Positions 1-9,101 of a DNA stretch of 64,000 nt are shown piece after piece (the stretch's first letter is position 1; each line of letters begins with the position of its first letter). The position numbers were made by a program, and so were the translations under genes. The notes beneath the pieces are model-generated. The model had not been told where the DNA came from. It did not search any database and saw only the letters and a list, made by a program, of their open reading frames with translations. This DNA comes from Pelomonas dachongensis. GTDB lineage: Bacteria > Pseudomonadota > Gammaproteobacteria > Burkholderiales > Burkholderiaceae_C. The DNA is taken from positions 310,001 through 374,000 of the forward strand of contig NZ_JBIGHY010000004.1 of the NCBI RefSeq assembly GCF_043555865.1, written 5' to 3'.

Positions 1-1
1 A

Positions 2-1228
2 GGCCGCATTGCGGCCATCGTGAAGCCTGGCAGCCTGAAAGGCGTTACCCCGGCGCAGCGCATCAGCGGCAAGGGCCGCACGCTGCTACCCGGCCTGGTG
101 GACATGCATGCCCACATCGGCCACGGTGACCTGCTGCTGAACCTGGCGGCTGGCGTGACCGCGGTGCGCGACGTGGGCAACAGCAATGCCGACGTGGCCG
201 AACTGCGCGGGCGCATCACGCGCGGCGAGCTGCTGGGCCCGGCCATCTCGGCCAACGGCTTCATCGAGGGCAAGAGCCCGTTCTCGTCGCAGGCGGATTT
301 CGTGCCGGACAACCTGTCCGATGCTCTGGCCGCCATCGACTGGTACGCCGCGAACGGCTACCGCCAGCTCAAGCTCTACAACTCCATCAAGCCCGAATGG
401 GTGAAGCCAATGGTCGCGCATGCGCGCTCGCTGGGCCTGCGCACCGGCGGCCATGTGCCCGCGTTCATGACGGCCCGGCAGGCCGTGGAGGCCGGGTTTG
501 ATGAGCTGCACCACATCAACCAGCTCACGCTGAACTTCCTCGTCAGCAAGACCGACGACACGCGCACGCTGCTGCGCTTCAACCTGGTGGGCGACAAGGC
601 CGCTGACCTGAAGCTCAACGACCTGCGCACGCAGGACTTCATCGCGCTGCTGAAGAAAAAGGGGACCGTCGTCGACGCGACGATGACCGCCTTCGAGGGG
701 CAGTACACACAGCGGCAAGGCCAGCCCAACCCGAGCTACGCGATGGTGTCGTCGCACTGGCCGGCGGTCTTGCAGCGCAGCTACTTGTCGGCCGAGGTGG
801 ACATGGATGACGTGAAGGCGAAGCGCTGGGGCGCGAGCTGGAAGGTCATGATGGACCTGCTGCGCCGCATGCATGCGGCCGGCATCCCGCTGGTGGCCGG
901 TACCGACGCGACGGCCGGCTTTGCGCTGCAGCGCGAGCTGGAGCTGTACGTGCAGGCCGGTATCCCGGCCGCGCAGGCGCTGAAGATCGCCACCTTCAAC
1001 GGTGCGAAGTACAGTGAGCGGCTGGCCGACATCGGCAGCATCGAGCGCGGCAAGCGCGCCGACCTGCTGCTGGTGGACGGCGACCCGGTGGCCGACATCC
1101 GCGCACTGCGCCGCGTGGCGTTGGTGATCCAGGGCCTGCGCAACGAGACCCGGGCCTTGTCGCCCGCCGCGATGTACCAGTCCATGGGCATCCTGCCTTT
1201 CGTGCCGGCAGCCGAGGTGGTCCGATGA
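2..1228 (+). CDS. Amidohydrolase family protein, 5' end outside the window
   Basis: The frame is open from base 2, and a GTG at base 20 is probably internal, so the true start lies upstream. The protein has the metal-dependent amidohydrolase fold. It shows GLVDMHAHIG with the HxH metal pair, a lysine in LKLYNSIKP, histidines in GGHVPAF and ELHHINQ, and the AGTDA aspartate near the C-terminus. It resembles imidazolonepropionase/Xaa-Pro-type amidohydrolases, but the substrate cannot be read from sequence. The stop overlaps the start of the next gene (ATGA), which suggests translational coupling to a peptide-binding protein and so possibly a peptide-derived substrate (inference). Confidence 0.85.
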   Translation, partial: GRIAAIVKPGSLKGVTPAQRISGKGRTLLPGLVDMHAHIGHGDLLLNLAAGVTAVRDVGNSNADVAELRGRITRGELLGPAISANGFIEGKSPFSSQADFVPDNLSDALAAIDWYAANGYRQLKLYNSIKPEWVKPMVAHARSLGLRTGGHVPAFMTARQAVEAGFDELHHINQLTLNFLVSKTDDTRTLLRFNLVGDKAADLKLNDLRTQDFIALLKKKGTVVDATMTAFEGQYTQRQGQPNPSYAMVSSHWPAVLQRSYLSAEVDMDDVKAKRWGASWKVMMDLLRRMHAAGIPLVAGTDATAGFALQRELELYVQAGIPAAQALKIATFNGAKYSERLADIGSIERGKRADLLLVDGDPVADIRALRRVALVIQGLRNETRALSPAAMYQSMGILPFVPAAEVVR

Positions 1229-2784
1229 GACGTCTCGCGGCGCTGCTGCTGAGCCTGCCGCTGCTGGCGGGCGCCGACACCACGCTGCGCTTTTGCGCTG
1301 CGGGCAGCCCCAAGACCTTCGACACGACGGCCACCGACAGCGGCATCGACCACATCGCCCACCTGCCCATCTTCGGCACGCTGGTGGAGACTCAACGCGG
1401 CACCGACCGGCTCGTGCCGGGTCTTGCCACCAGTTGGAGCCTCAGCCCGGACGGCCTGGCCTACACCTTCGAGTTGCGCCGCGATGTCGCTTGGCAGGCC
1501 GTGGACGGCTTCAAGCCCACGCGCGCATTCAACGCCGACGACGTGGTCTTCACTTTCGGCCGGCTGCTCAGCCGTGACAGCGCATTCGCCAAGGCCCTGC
1601 CGGTGGTGTCACCCTATGTGCAGTCCTTCGGCTGGGAGCAGCTGATCCGCCAGGTCCAGAAGCTCGGTGACCACCAGGTCCGCATCACGCTGGCCGAGCG
1701 CGACGCGAGCTTCCTGTCCACGTTGACGCAGACCTTTTCGTCCATCCAGTCGGCCGAGCTGGGGGCGCAACTGCTGCAACGCGGCACGCCGCAGCGCATT
1801 GCCCAGATGCCGGTGGGCACGGGGCCGTTCCAGCTGAAGAGCTTCCGCAAGGACGCTGTCATCCGCTACAGCGCCCACCCGGGCTGGTGGCGTCGCGCCG
1901 AGGTGCCGCGGGCTGACCAGCTGGTGTTCGCCGTCACGCCCGATGCCACCGTGCGGGCACAGCGCTTGAAGCGTGACGAGTGCGACATCGCCGCGCCGGT
2001 CGGCCCGGTCGAGCTGGGCCAGCTGCAAAAGGACCCAGCCATCAAACTGGCCACGGCCCCGGGCCTGAACGTGGGCGTGCTGGCTTACAACACGAAGAAG
2101 CCCGCGCTCGCAAGGCTGGAAGTGCGCCAGGCGCTGGACATGGCCATCGACAAGGCCGCCATCCTGCGCACCGTCTACGGCGATGCCGGCACCGCAGCCA
2201 CCACCGTCATCCCGGCATCCAGCTGGGCGCATGACGCCACGCTGAAGCCCGCGCCGCACGACCCCGCCAAGGCGCGTGAACTGCTGAAGAAGGCCGGCGT
2301 GCTGCCGCTGAACCTCACGCTGTGGGCGATGCCGGTCGTGCGTTTCTACAACCCTAACGGACAGTTGATGGCGCAGATGATCCAGTCCGATTGGGCCAAG
2401 GTTGGGGTCAACGTGCGCATCGTCACCTACGAGTGGGGCGAGTACCTGCGGCGCATCGACGCGGGCGATCACGACGTGGCCATGTCCGGCTGGAACGGCG
2501 ATCCCGAGCCCACCGGCACGTTCGGCCAGCTGGCGTGCGGCTCGGCCAGCGGCACGTTCTGGTGCAATCCGGCCTACGACAAGCTGTTGAATCAGGCCCG
2601 CCAGGCGATGAGCCAGGCCGAGCGCAAGGCCTTGTACGCCAGCGCGCAGAAGATCGCGCTGCAGCAACTGCCCTGGACGCCGATGGCCTATGGCCGCGTG
2701 TCTGTGCCGATGCGCGCGGCGGTCAAGGGCTTCGTGCTGGACTTGGACGGCAGCACTTACTTTGATGGGGCTCTGCCCCGCTGA
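1225..2784 (+). CDS. DppA-like extracellular solute-binding protein (family 5)
   Basis: This 519-residue protein has an N-terminal signal peptide (MRRLAALLLSLPLLAGA) and the SBP_bac_5 fold that delivers peptides or similar oligomers to an ABC importer. Family signatures include TLRFCAAGSPKTFD at the mature N-terminus, LVPGLATSWSLSPDGLAYTF, ADDVVFTFGRLL and VGTGPFQLKSF. The length is normal for DppA-type proteins. It overlaps the preceding amidohydrolase by 4 bp. No permease or ATPase genes are adjacent in the window, so its transporter is either upstream or unlinked. The ligand is unknown. Confidence 0.92.
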   Translation: MRRLAALLLSLPLLAGADTTLRFCAAGSPKTFDTTATDSGIDHIAHLPIFGTLVETQRGTDRLVPGLATSWSLSPDGLAYTFELRRDVAWQAVDGFKPTRAFNADDVVFTFGRLLSRDSAFAKALPVVSPYVQSFGWEQLIRQVQKLGDHQVRITLAERDASFLSTLTQTFSSIQSAELGAQLLQRGTPQRIAQMPVGTGPFQLKSFRKDAVIRYSAHPGWWRRAEVPRADQLVFAVTPDATVRAQRLKRDECDIAAPVGPVELGQLQKDPAIKLATAPGLNVGVLAYNTKKPALARLEVRQALDMAIDKAAILRTVYGDAGTAATTVIPASSWAHDATLKPAPHDPAKARELLKKAGVLPLNLTLWAMPVVRFYNPNGQLMAQMIQSDWAKVGVNVRIVTYEWGEYLRRIDAGDHDVAMSGWNGDPEPTGTFGQLACGSASGTFWCNPAYDKLLNQARQAMSQAERKALYASAQKIALQQLPWTPMAYGRVSVPMRAAVKGFVLDLDGSTYFDGALPR

Positions 2785-2796
2785 TTGGACAAGAAG

Positions 2797-3363
2797 ATGA
2801 GCATCAAGAGCGACAAGTGGATCCGCCGCATGGCCGAGCAGCACGGCATGATCGAGCCGTTCGAGCCCGGTCAGGTGCGCGAGCAGGACGGCCGCAGGAT
2901 CGTCAGCTACGGCACCAGCAGCTACGGCTACGACATCCGCTGCGCGCCCGAGTTCAAGGTCTTCACCAACATCTACAGCACCGTGGTGGACCCCAAGAAC
3001 TTCGACGAGAACAGCTTTGTCGACATCAACAAGGATGTCTGCATCATCCCGCCCAACAGCTTCGCCTTAGCGCGGACCATGGAGTACTTTCGCATCCCGC
3101 GCAACGTGCTGACCATCTGCCTGGGCAAGAGCACCTACGCGCGCTGCGGCATCATCGTCAACGTGACGCCGTTCGAGCCCGAATGGGAGGGCTACGTCAC
3201 GCTGGAGTTCAGTAACACGACGCCGCTCCCCGCCAAGATCTATGCCGGCGAGGGGTGCGCGCAGGTGCTGTTCTTCGAGAGCGACGAGGTCTGCGAGACC
3301 AGCTACAAGGACCGCGGCGGCAAGTACCAGGGCCAGGTGGGCGTGACGCTGCCTAAGACTTGA
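2797..3363 (+). CDS. dcd: dCTP deaminase
   Basis: This 188-residue cytosolic enzyme deaminates dCTP to dUTP, the first step toward dUMP for thymidylate synthesis. It is recognised from the N-terminus MSIKSDKWIRRMAEQHGMIE, which is typical of Burkholderiales Dcd, and from SSYGYDIRCAPEFKVF, a GKSTYARCG segment with the active-site arginine, and VTPFEPEWEGYVTLEFSN with the catalytic glutamate. A TTG lies in frame at 2785, but ATG 2797 matches family length and follows AAGAAG at usable spacing. The gene begins 12 bp after the binding-protein stop. Confidence 0.96.
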   Translation: MSIKSDKWIRRMAEQHGMIEPFEPGQVREQDGRRIVSYGTSSYGYDIRCAPEFKVFTNIYSTVVDPKNFDENSFVDINKDVCIIPPNSFALARTMEYFRIPRNVLTICLGKSTYARCGIIVNVTPFEPEWEGYVTLEFSNTTPLPAKIYAGEGCAQVLFFESDEVCETSYKDRGGKYQGQVGVTLPKT

Positions 3364-3374
3364 GCGCAATCAGC

Positions 3375-3394
3375 GGCAGTTAGCGCTGCCTTTT
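3375..3394 (+). terminator. Weak Rho-independent terminator after dcd
   Basis: A GGCAG/CTGCC stem with a 6-nt loop is followed directly by TTTT, 11 bp after the dcd stop. The stem is short, so termination is plausible but not strong. Confidence 0.45.
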
Positions 3395-3473
3395 CGGCCT
3401 TTATCGGGCCTTCGTTCGGCCGAGGCCTCGGCACCATGGCGGCATCCGCCCGATGCGTCCCCGAGGCCCCGCC

Positions 3474-3842
3474 ATGATGATTCCGCTGCATCTCATTCCC
3501 GTTCCCGCTGACGAGCCCCGTGGCGCGGACGAGCCGGGCCATGCATGGAGCGGCCTGAAGATCGGGCACGGGGTGAACCTGGGCGACATCCGCGCGCTCG
3601 GGTTGACGGTAGCCAACGCAACGACCGGCCCGGTCTCCACCCGCGACCTGTTGCGCTTCGGCCAGCTGATGAGCGACGCCGGTCAGCCCATCAACCCGAC
3701 GCGCATGCTGTACGACCGCCACTACGCGTTCGAATGCCTGGCAGCGGGTCATGGCAGCGAGCACGCGCGTCTGCGTGAGCTGTCGCTGGACCTGTATGAG
3801 GCTTACCAGTCCGCCGGGGAGTGGATCGGCTTGGCGCACTGA
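3474..3842 (+). CDS. Hypothetical protein (122 aa)
   Basis: I do not recognise this family. The frame runs 122 codons from ATG 3474 (protein begins MMIPLHLIPVPADEP); an in-frame ATG at 3453 is an alternative. There is no signal peptide or membrane segment. The C-terminal part is probably helical (TRDLLRFGQLMSDAG and HARLRELSLDLYEAYQSAG). Third-position GC is high as in the neighbours, which supports coding. The gene stands alone between the dcd terminator and the S46 peptidase gene. Confidence 0.55.
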   Translation: MMIPLHLIPVPADEPRGADEPGHAWSGLKIGHGVNLGDIRALGLTVANATTGPVSTRDLLRFGQLMSDAGQPINPTRMLYDRHYAFECLAAGHGSEHARLRELSLDLYEAYQSAGEWIGLAH

Positions 3843-3941
3843 GCCCCCGGGCTTTCCCCGCCCCGATCCCTGCCTTTTCACACTCCGAAGCCAGGCGGCT
3901 GGCAGGGTAGGCTCGCGGTTTCGTTTCCCTCCGCGAACCGC

Positions 3942-6134
3942 ATGACCCGTCACTCTCTCTCGCTGCTTTCAGCGGCCACTTTGGCCATGCTGGCCGCCAC
4001 CGCCCATGCCGATGAAGGCATGTGGATGCCCAAGCAGCTGCCGCAGATCGCCAAGTCTCTGAAGGCCGGCGGCCTGGCGCTGGCCCCCACCAAGCTCAAC
4101 GACCTGACCGCCTTCCCGATGGGCGCCGTCGTCTCGCTGGGCGGCTGCACGGCCAGCTTCGTGTCGCCGCAAGGCCTGGCGGTCACCAACCACCACTGCG
4201 CCTACGGCAGCATCCAGTACAACTCCAAGCCCGAACGCGACCTGCTGAAGAACGGGTTCTACGCGCAGACGCTGGCCGACGAGCTGCCCGCCGCCCCTGG
4301 CAGTCGCATGCTGGTGACCGTGGACATGCGGGACGTGACCGCCGAAGTGCTGAACGCGCAGACGCAGGCACTGACCGGCAAGGCCCGCACCGACGCCATC
4401 GAGGCCGCCGAGAAGAGGCTTGTGTCCGCCTGCGAGGCCGACACCGGCCACCGCTGCAGCGTGCCGGCTTTCTTTGGCGGTCTGCAGTACCAGCTCATCA
4501 AGCAGCTGGAGATCCGCGACGTGCGACTGGTGCACGCGCCGGCCACCGGCGTGGGTCTGTTCGGCGGTGATGCCGACAACTGGATGTGGCCGCGCCACAC
4601 CGGCGACTACAGCTTCTACCGCGCCTACGTGGGCCCGGACGGCAAGCCCGCCGAGTTCAGCAAGGACAACAAGCCCTACGCGCCCAAGCACCACCTGAAG
4701 GTCGCGTCGCCCACGGCCAGTCCGCTGAACGAGGGCGACTTCGTCATGGTGGCTGGCTACCCTGGCCGCACCAACCGCCACCGCCTGCCCACCGAGGTGG
4801 ACTTCGCCTTCGGCTGGCAGCAGCCCGCGCAGGTCAAGGCCATGGGCGAGTCCATCGACCTCATCAAGGCCGAGACCGCCGGCCGCCGCGAAGGCGAGAT
4901 CCGCATGGCCACGCGCAGGCAGGGCCTGGAGAACTACTTCAAGAACCTGCAAGGCCAGCAGCAGAGCTACGACGGCAGCGACATCCTGGCGCGCAAGCAG
5001 GCCGGCTTCGATCAGCTCAAGGCCTGGGTCAACAGCTCGCCGCAGCGCCAGGCCCGCTACGGCGCCGACCTGGCCGCCGCCGAGCGCCTGATCGCCGAGC
5101 GCCAGGCCACCGCCCGCGCCGAGCACCTGATGAGCTTCATGGTGCCCGCACTGCTGAACTCGGCCCGCCAGCTCTACCAGATCGCGCAGGAGCGCGCCAA
5201 GCCCGACGCCGAGCGCAAGAGTGGCTACCAGGAGCGCGACCTGCCACGCCTGAAGGCCGGCCAGCAAAGCCTGGAGCGTCGCTACGACGAACCCACCGAC
5301 AAGCGCCTGGCCGCGCACTTCCTGGCGCAATACCTGGCCCAGCCGGCCGACTCGCTGAACGCCGCCTGGCTGCAGGCGCTGGGCCTGAAGGCCGGGCAGG
5401 ACGAGGCCGCCGTGCGCGCGCAGCTGGACAAGCTCTACGCCGCCAGCCAGCTATCCGACACCGCCGCCCGTATGGCCTGGCTGGACAAGGACGCCGCCGC
5501 GTTCCAGGCCAGCAGCGACGCCTTCATCCGCGCCGCGGTGGCCTTGTACGCGGACGACGAGCGTCGCGAGGACCGCGACAAGGAGCTGGCCGGCAAGCTG
5601 CAGAAGGCCTACGCCGGCGTGCAGCAGGCCATGATCGACTACCACGCAAGCCGCGGCGAGGCTGTCTACCCGGACGCCAACAGCACGCTGCGCATCAGCT
5701 ATGGCAAGGTGCAGGGCCGCGACGTGGGTCGCGACGGCGAAAGCTGGAAGGCCTTCACGACGCTGCGCGGTATCCAGGCCAAGCACAAGGGCCCGGACGA
5801 GGCGGGGGGCGAGTTCAACGCCCCGGCCGAGCAACTGACGGCCATCAAGGCGCGCAACTTCGGCGCCTACTACGTGAAGGACCTGGACTCCGTGCCGGTC
5901 AACTTCCTGTCCACGCTGGACACCACCGGCGGTAATTCCGGCAGCCCGGTGCTGAACAAGAAGGCTGAACTGGTCGGCCTGTTGTTTGACGGCACCCTGG
6001 ACGCCGTCATCTCCGACTGGGACTTCAACCCCAAGATGGTCCGCAGCATCTGCGTGGACTCGCGCTACATGCTGTGGCAGATGAGCACGGTGGACAAGAC
6101 CACGCGGCTGTTGGATGAGATGGGCGTCAAGTAA
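3942..6134 (+). CDS. S46 family dipeptidyl-peptidase (DPP7/DPP11-like)
   Basis: This 730-residue exported serine peptidase has a signal peptide (MTRHSLSLLSAATLAMLAATAHA) and mature N-terminus DEGMWMPKQLP, typical of S46. The catalytic histidine lies in VTNHHCAYGSIQ (about residue 84) and the nucleophile in GGNSGSPVLN (about Ser666). The family has a chymotrypsin-like double barrel with a helical cap and removes dipeptides from the N-termini of peptides in the periplasm. Whether it prefers hydrophobic (DPP7) or acidic (DPP11) P1 residues is not decided here. The gene is monocistronic and ends at a clear terminator. Confidence 0.94.
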   Translation: MTRHSLSLLSAATLAMLAATAHADEGMWMPKQLPQIAKSLKAGGLALAPTKLNDLTAFPMGAVVSLGGCTASFVSPQGLAVTNHHCAYGSIQYNSKPERDLLKNGFYAQTLADELPAAPGSRMLVTVDMRDVTAEVLNAQTQALTGKARTDAIEAAEKRLVSACEADTGHRCSVPAFFGGLQYQLIKQLEIRDVRLVHAPATGVGLFGGDADNWMWPRHTGDYSFYRAYVGPDGKPAEFSKDNKPYAPKHHLKVASPTASPLNEGDFVMVAGYPGRTNRHRLPTEVDFAFGWQQPAQVKAMGESIDLIKAETAGRREGEIRMATRRQGLENYFKNLQGQQQSYDGSDILARKQAGFDQLKAWVNSSPQRQARYGADLAAAERLIAERQATARAEHLMSFMVPALLNSARQLYQIAQERAKPDAERKSGYQERDLPRLKAGQQSLERRYDEPTDKRLAAHFLAQYLAQPADSLNAAWLQALGLKAGQDEAAVRAQLDKLYAASQLSDTAARMAWLDKDAAAFQASSDAFIRAAVALYADDERREDRDKELAGKLQKAYAGVQQAMIDYHASRGEAVYPDANSTLRISYGKVQGRDVGRDGESWKAFTTLRGIQAKHKGPDEAGGEFNAPAEQLTAIKARNFGAYYVKDLDSVPVNFLSTLDTTGGNSGSPVLNKKAELVGLLFDGTLDAVISDWDFNPKMVRSICVDSRYMLWQMSTVDKTTRLLDEMGVK

Positions 6135-6156
6135 GCCCCACGCGCATCCCACAAAA

Positions 6157-6181
6157 CCGGCCCCTAGAGGCCGGCTTTTTT
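6157..6181 (+). terminator. Rho-independent terminator of the S46 peptidase gene
   Basis: A perfect CCGGCC/GGCCGG stem with a 6-nt loop is followed by C and six T residues, 23 bp after the stop. An AAAA run on the other side could also support termination from the opposite strand. The 175 bp between here and the YceI gene hold nothing else I can support. Confidence 0.85.
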
Positions 6182-6356
6182 CGTTGTGCGCCAGGCATGG
6201 CGCGCAGCGCCGTGACTGAGGCTGTCTGGCTCGCTCCCCGTGGTCGAGCTTGCCACGTCGGAAAGTTGGCCTCGACCCGTCGCGCCAGCACCATCGCCCG
6301 CAGCAAGACTGCCTGCGAACTGAAGTGGACCTCATACGAATGAGGCGACCATCGCC

Positions 6357-6920
6357 TCACTCCCGCGCCACCGCCTCCACCTGGATGCGCAGGTTCACAT
6401 CCATCTTGAAGCCCCATTCCTTGCCGATGCCCAGGCCGTAGTCCTCGCGGTTGAAGCTCCCGGATGCGTCTGCACCGCAGAAGTCGCGCTTGTGCAGGGG
6501 GTGCGGGATGCACTTGATGTGGTGCAGCGCCAGCGTCAACGGGCGGGTCTTGCCGTTCAGGGTTAGCTCGCCCACCAGCTTGCCCGGCAGCGGACCCTCG
6601 AAGCGGCCCTTGAACGTGGCGCTGGGGTTCTTCTCCACATTGAAGAACTTCTCGCCGCGCGCCCAGGCGTTCATCGCTTCCAGGCCGAAATCAATGCTGG
6701 CCAGGTCCATCTGCACGTCCACGCTGCCGGTGTCAGCGGCCTTGTCGTAGATCACGGTGCCCGCGCTCTTGTTCAGCTTGCCGCGCCAGTAGGACAGGCC
6801 CATGTGGTCGGCCTCGAAGCTGGGGTAAGTGTGGGTGGGATCGATGTCGTAGGTGACGGGCGCGGCCGTCGCAGCGGCGGTGGCGAGCAAGGAGGCAGCG
6901 AGCAGGGGCAGGTGTTTCAT
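6357..6920 (-). CDS. YceI family periplasmic protein
   Basis: This 187-residue protein has a signal peptide (MKHLPLLAASLLATAAATAA) and a mature part starting PVTYDIDPTHTYPSFEADHM, a YceI lipocalin-like hallmark. The pattern continues with GKLNKSAGTVIYD and the late GLGIGKEWGFKMDVNLRIQVEAV strand. YceI proteins bind long isoprenoid or amphiphilic ligands in a beta-barrel; the physiological ligand is often unknown. ATG 6920 was chosen because the signal peptide begins there. It is divergent from the lipoprotein gene at 7003, with an 82-bp shared promoter region. Confidence 0.93.
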   Translation of the reverse strand: MKHLPLLAASLLATAAATAAPVTYDIDPTHTYPSFEADHMGLSYWRGKLNKSAGTVIYDKAADTGSVDVQMDLASIDFGLEAMNAWARGEKFFNVEKNPSATFKGRFEGPLPGKLVGELTLNGKTRPLTLALHHIKCIPHPLHKRDFCGADASGSFNREDYGLGIGKEWGFKMDVNLRIQVEAVARE

Positions 6921-7002
6921 TGCAGGGTCCTGGGTGTTGGGTGAAGCCTTACGACGAGTGGCCGGTTCGGCTTTCGACAAGGGCGGCCGTTAGCATCGCC
7001 GC

Positions 7003-7788
7003 ATGCTGCGTCTATTGTTGACAGGATGGATGCTCGCGCTGCTCGCCGGCTGCGCCAGCCCACCGCCCCCGCCACCCGACGGTTGGCAGACGCTCGCGCC
7101 CGGGTTGACCCACCGCGCCTGGGCGCCCTGGCAGAACAGCGACGTTCATGCCTTGCGTGTGGACCTCGGCCGCGTGCGCGTCACGCTGTCGCCGCCCGGC
7201 GAGGCCGGCCAGCCGCTGGACCAGATGCCCAGCCGCCGCGGCGCACTCGCCAGCATCAACGCCTCCTTCTTCGACAGGGAATTCCGCCCCCGCGGCCTGA
7301 CCGTATCGGACAGCCAGCCCTGGCCCGCGCTGCTGAAGGCGCCCGCCACGGCCAGGGACCCGCTGCTGGCGTGTGACACCACCTGCACCATCCGCTTCGA
7401 CGCGCCCGCTGCGCCCGAGTCCGGCTGGCGCCTGGCCGTGAGCGGCACGCCCTGGCTGGTGCGCGATGGCAACGCCCGCACGGCGGCGGACGACGCGAGC
7501 TGTGCCAACCTGTGCGCCCAGACCCACCCGCGCACCGCTGTGGGCCTGGACGCGTCGGGCCGCCAGCTCATCGTGCTGCTGGCCGCCGGCCGGCGCGGTG
7601 ACTTGAAGGGCCTGACGCTGGCTCAGACGGCGCAGCTGATGCGCGAGCTGGGCGCGGTGCAGGCGTTCAACCTCGACGGCGGTGGCTCGTCCACGCTGCT
7701 GATCGGCGGCGAATCGCGCCTGCCGCGCCCCCTCAACGAGCCCGCGCTGCGCCGCGTGGCCAATGCCTTGCACCTGACCCCCCGATGA
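7003..7788 (+). CDS. Phosphodiester glycosidase (NAGPA-type) lipoprotein
   Basis: This 261-residue protein begins with a lipoprotein signal (MLRLLLTGWMLALLAGC; acylated Cys in LAGC) followed by a proline stretch. The rest matches the phosphodiester glycosidase / exopolysaccharide NAGPA domain, with INASFFDREFRPRGL in the N-terminal half and the diagnostic FNLDGGGSSTLLI near the C-terminus. Family members hydrolyse GlcNAc-1-phosphodiester type bonds; the substrate here is unknown. The stop overlaps the next start by 4 bp, making it the first gene of a three-gene envelope operon (7003-9679). Confidence 0.88.
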   Translation: MLRLLLTGWMLALLAGCASPPPPPPDGWQTLAPGLTHRAWAPWQNSDVHALRVDLGRVRVTLSPPGEAGQPLDQMPSRRGALASINASFFDREFRPRGLTVSDSQPWPALLKAPATARDPLLACDTTCTIRFDAPAAPESGWRLAVSGTPWLVRDGNARTAADDASCANLCAQTHPRTAVGLDASGRQLIVLLAAGRRGDLKGLTLAQTAQLMRELGAVQAFNLDGGGSSTLLIGGESRLPRPLNEPALRRVANALHLTPR

Positions 7789-9101
7789 ATCTCCGCTCCC
7801 TGACCGTCCTCGGCGCCGCGCTGCTGCTGGCCGCCTGCACCACCCCCCTTCAGCCGGGCGAGAAGCGCTACAGCGCCGCTGAACTGCTGGCCCTGAAGCC
7901 AGCCGACCTGAGCTGGCCGGCCACGTCCACCGTCGGTGAGCGCGCGCTGCGCGAGGCCGCGGTGGCCGACATCCGCGCCCGGCTGGTGCTGCCCGCCGGG
8001 CCCGAGCGGGAAGCGGCGTTGCCGAAGCTGTTCGATCTCGTGGCGCAGTACAACGCAGAGATCGCCGCGGCTCGCCCGCTGCTGCTGCAAGCCTTGCCCA
8101 CGCTGGGCCAGCGCGACGCCGAGACGCAGCGCGCCCTGCTGACCGCCGCCCACACGCTGTATGCCACCGACGCCGCACCGCTGATCTGGCCGTTGCTGCC
8201 GCAGCTGACGACCAGCAAGCCCTTCGCCATCGCCGCTTACACGCTGCTGCAAGCCGACGGCGCCGCCGCCGACCGGCTGCGCGTGATGCTGCCGCAGCAG
8301 TTCCCCAGCTGGGCCGATGACGCGCGGCTGACCGCGCTGATGCAGCGGCTGCGCCCCTCGGCCGCTGCGCAGCCACCGCTGGCCGAGCTGCTGGCGGCGC
8401 CGCTGCGGCCGGGATTTCCGGTCATCGTCAGTCTGCAGCGCCCGGGCCGGCAGGTCATGGGTCTGGCGCTGGTGCGCGATGCCGGCGGGCGCTTCGTGCG
8501 CGACGGTGCCGGCCAGCTGTTCACGTCGCCGCAGTTGGCGCTGGCGCGTAGCGGCCTGCCGGGCACGATCACCAATGGCAACACGCCGCAAGGGCTGTTC
8601 ACTGTCGTTGGCGCAGGCACGGCCACCAATCCCAACATCGGCCCCACGCCCTACTTGCACAGCAAGCTGCCGGTCGAGGCCACGCCGGCCGAGTTCGAGC
8701 ATGTGCCCGCTCCCGGCGCGGCGGCGTGGGACGAGGCGCTGTACGACAGCTACCTGCCACCCAGCTGGCGCGCCTGGCCGCCCATCAAAGAAGCGCTGCT
8801 TTCCGGCCGCGCCGGCCGCGACGAGCTGCTGGTGCACGGCAACACCATCAACCCGGCTTACTACGCCGGTACGACCTACCACCCCGGCGCGCCCCAGCAG
8901 GGCTGCCTGGTCTCGCACGAAGACTGGGACGCCGCCACCGGCCGCCTCGTCGCGAGCCGGCAGCTGACGCTGGCGCAGACCTATGCGGGTGCCGGTGCGC
9001 GATCGGACCTGGCGGGCTATCTGATCGTCGTGGAGCTGCCGGGTGAGGGGGCGGTGACGCCCGCCGAGGCGCATGCCCTGGTGATGGCGGCGGGCCGATG
9101 A
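7785..9101 (+). CDS. Lipoprotein with L,D-transpeptidase (YkuD)-like C-terminal domain
   Basis: This 438-residue protein has a lipobox (LLLAACTT) at about residue 18. Residues about 30-200 are helical and unlike anything I recognise. The C-terminal half looks YkuD-like, with TITNGNTPQGLFTVVGAG (the usual substrate-loop strand), a histidine in ELLVHGNT and a cysteine in GAPQQGCLVSHEDWD. These are in the order His...(S/T)xGC expected of the catalytic site, but the serine/threonine before GC is replaced by QQ and no arginine follows. It may act on peptidoglycan cross-links or as a YkuD pseudoenzyme. It is translationally coupled to both neighbours. Confidence 0.7.
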   Translation: MNLRSLTVLGAALLLAACTTPLQPGEKRYSAAELLALKPADLSWPATSTVGERALREAAVADIRARLVLPAGPEREAALPKLFDLVAQYNAEIAAARPLLLQALPTLGQRDAETQRALLTAAHTLYATDAAPLIWPLLPQLTTSKPFAIAAYTLLQADGAAADRLRVMLPQQFPSWADDARLTALMQRLRPSAAAQPPLAELLAAPLRPGFPVIVSLQRPGRQVMGLALVRDAGGRFVRDGAGQLFTSPQLALARSGLPGTITNGNTPQGLFTVVGAGTATNPNIGPTPYLHSKLPVEATPAEFEHVPAPGAAAWDEALYDSYLPPSWRAWPPIKEALLSGRAGRDELLVHGNTINPAYYAGTTYHPGAPQQGCLVSHEDWDAATGRLVASRQLTLAQTYAGAGARSDLAGYLIVVELPGEGAVTPAEAHALVMAAGR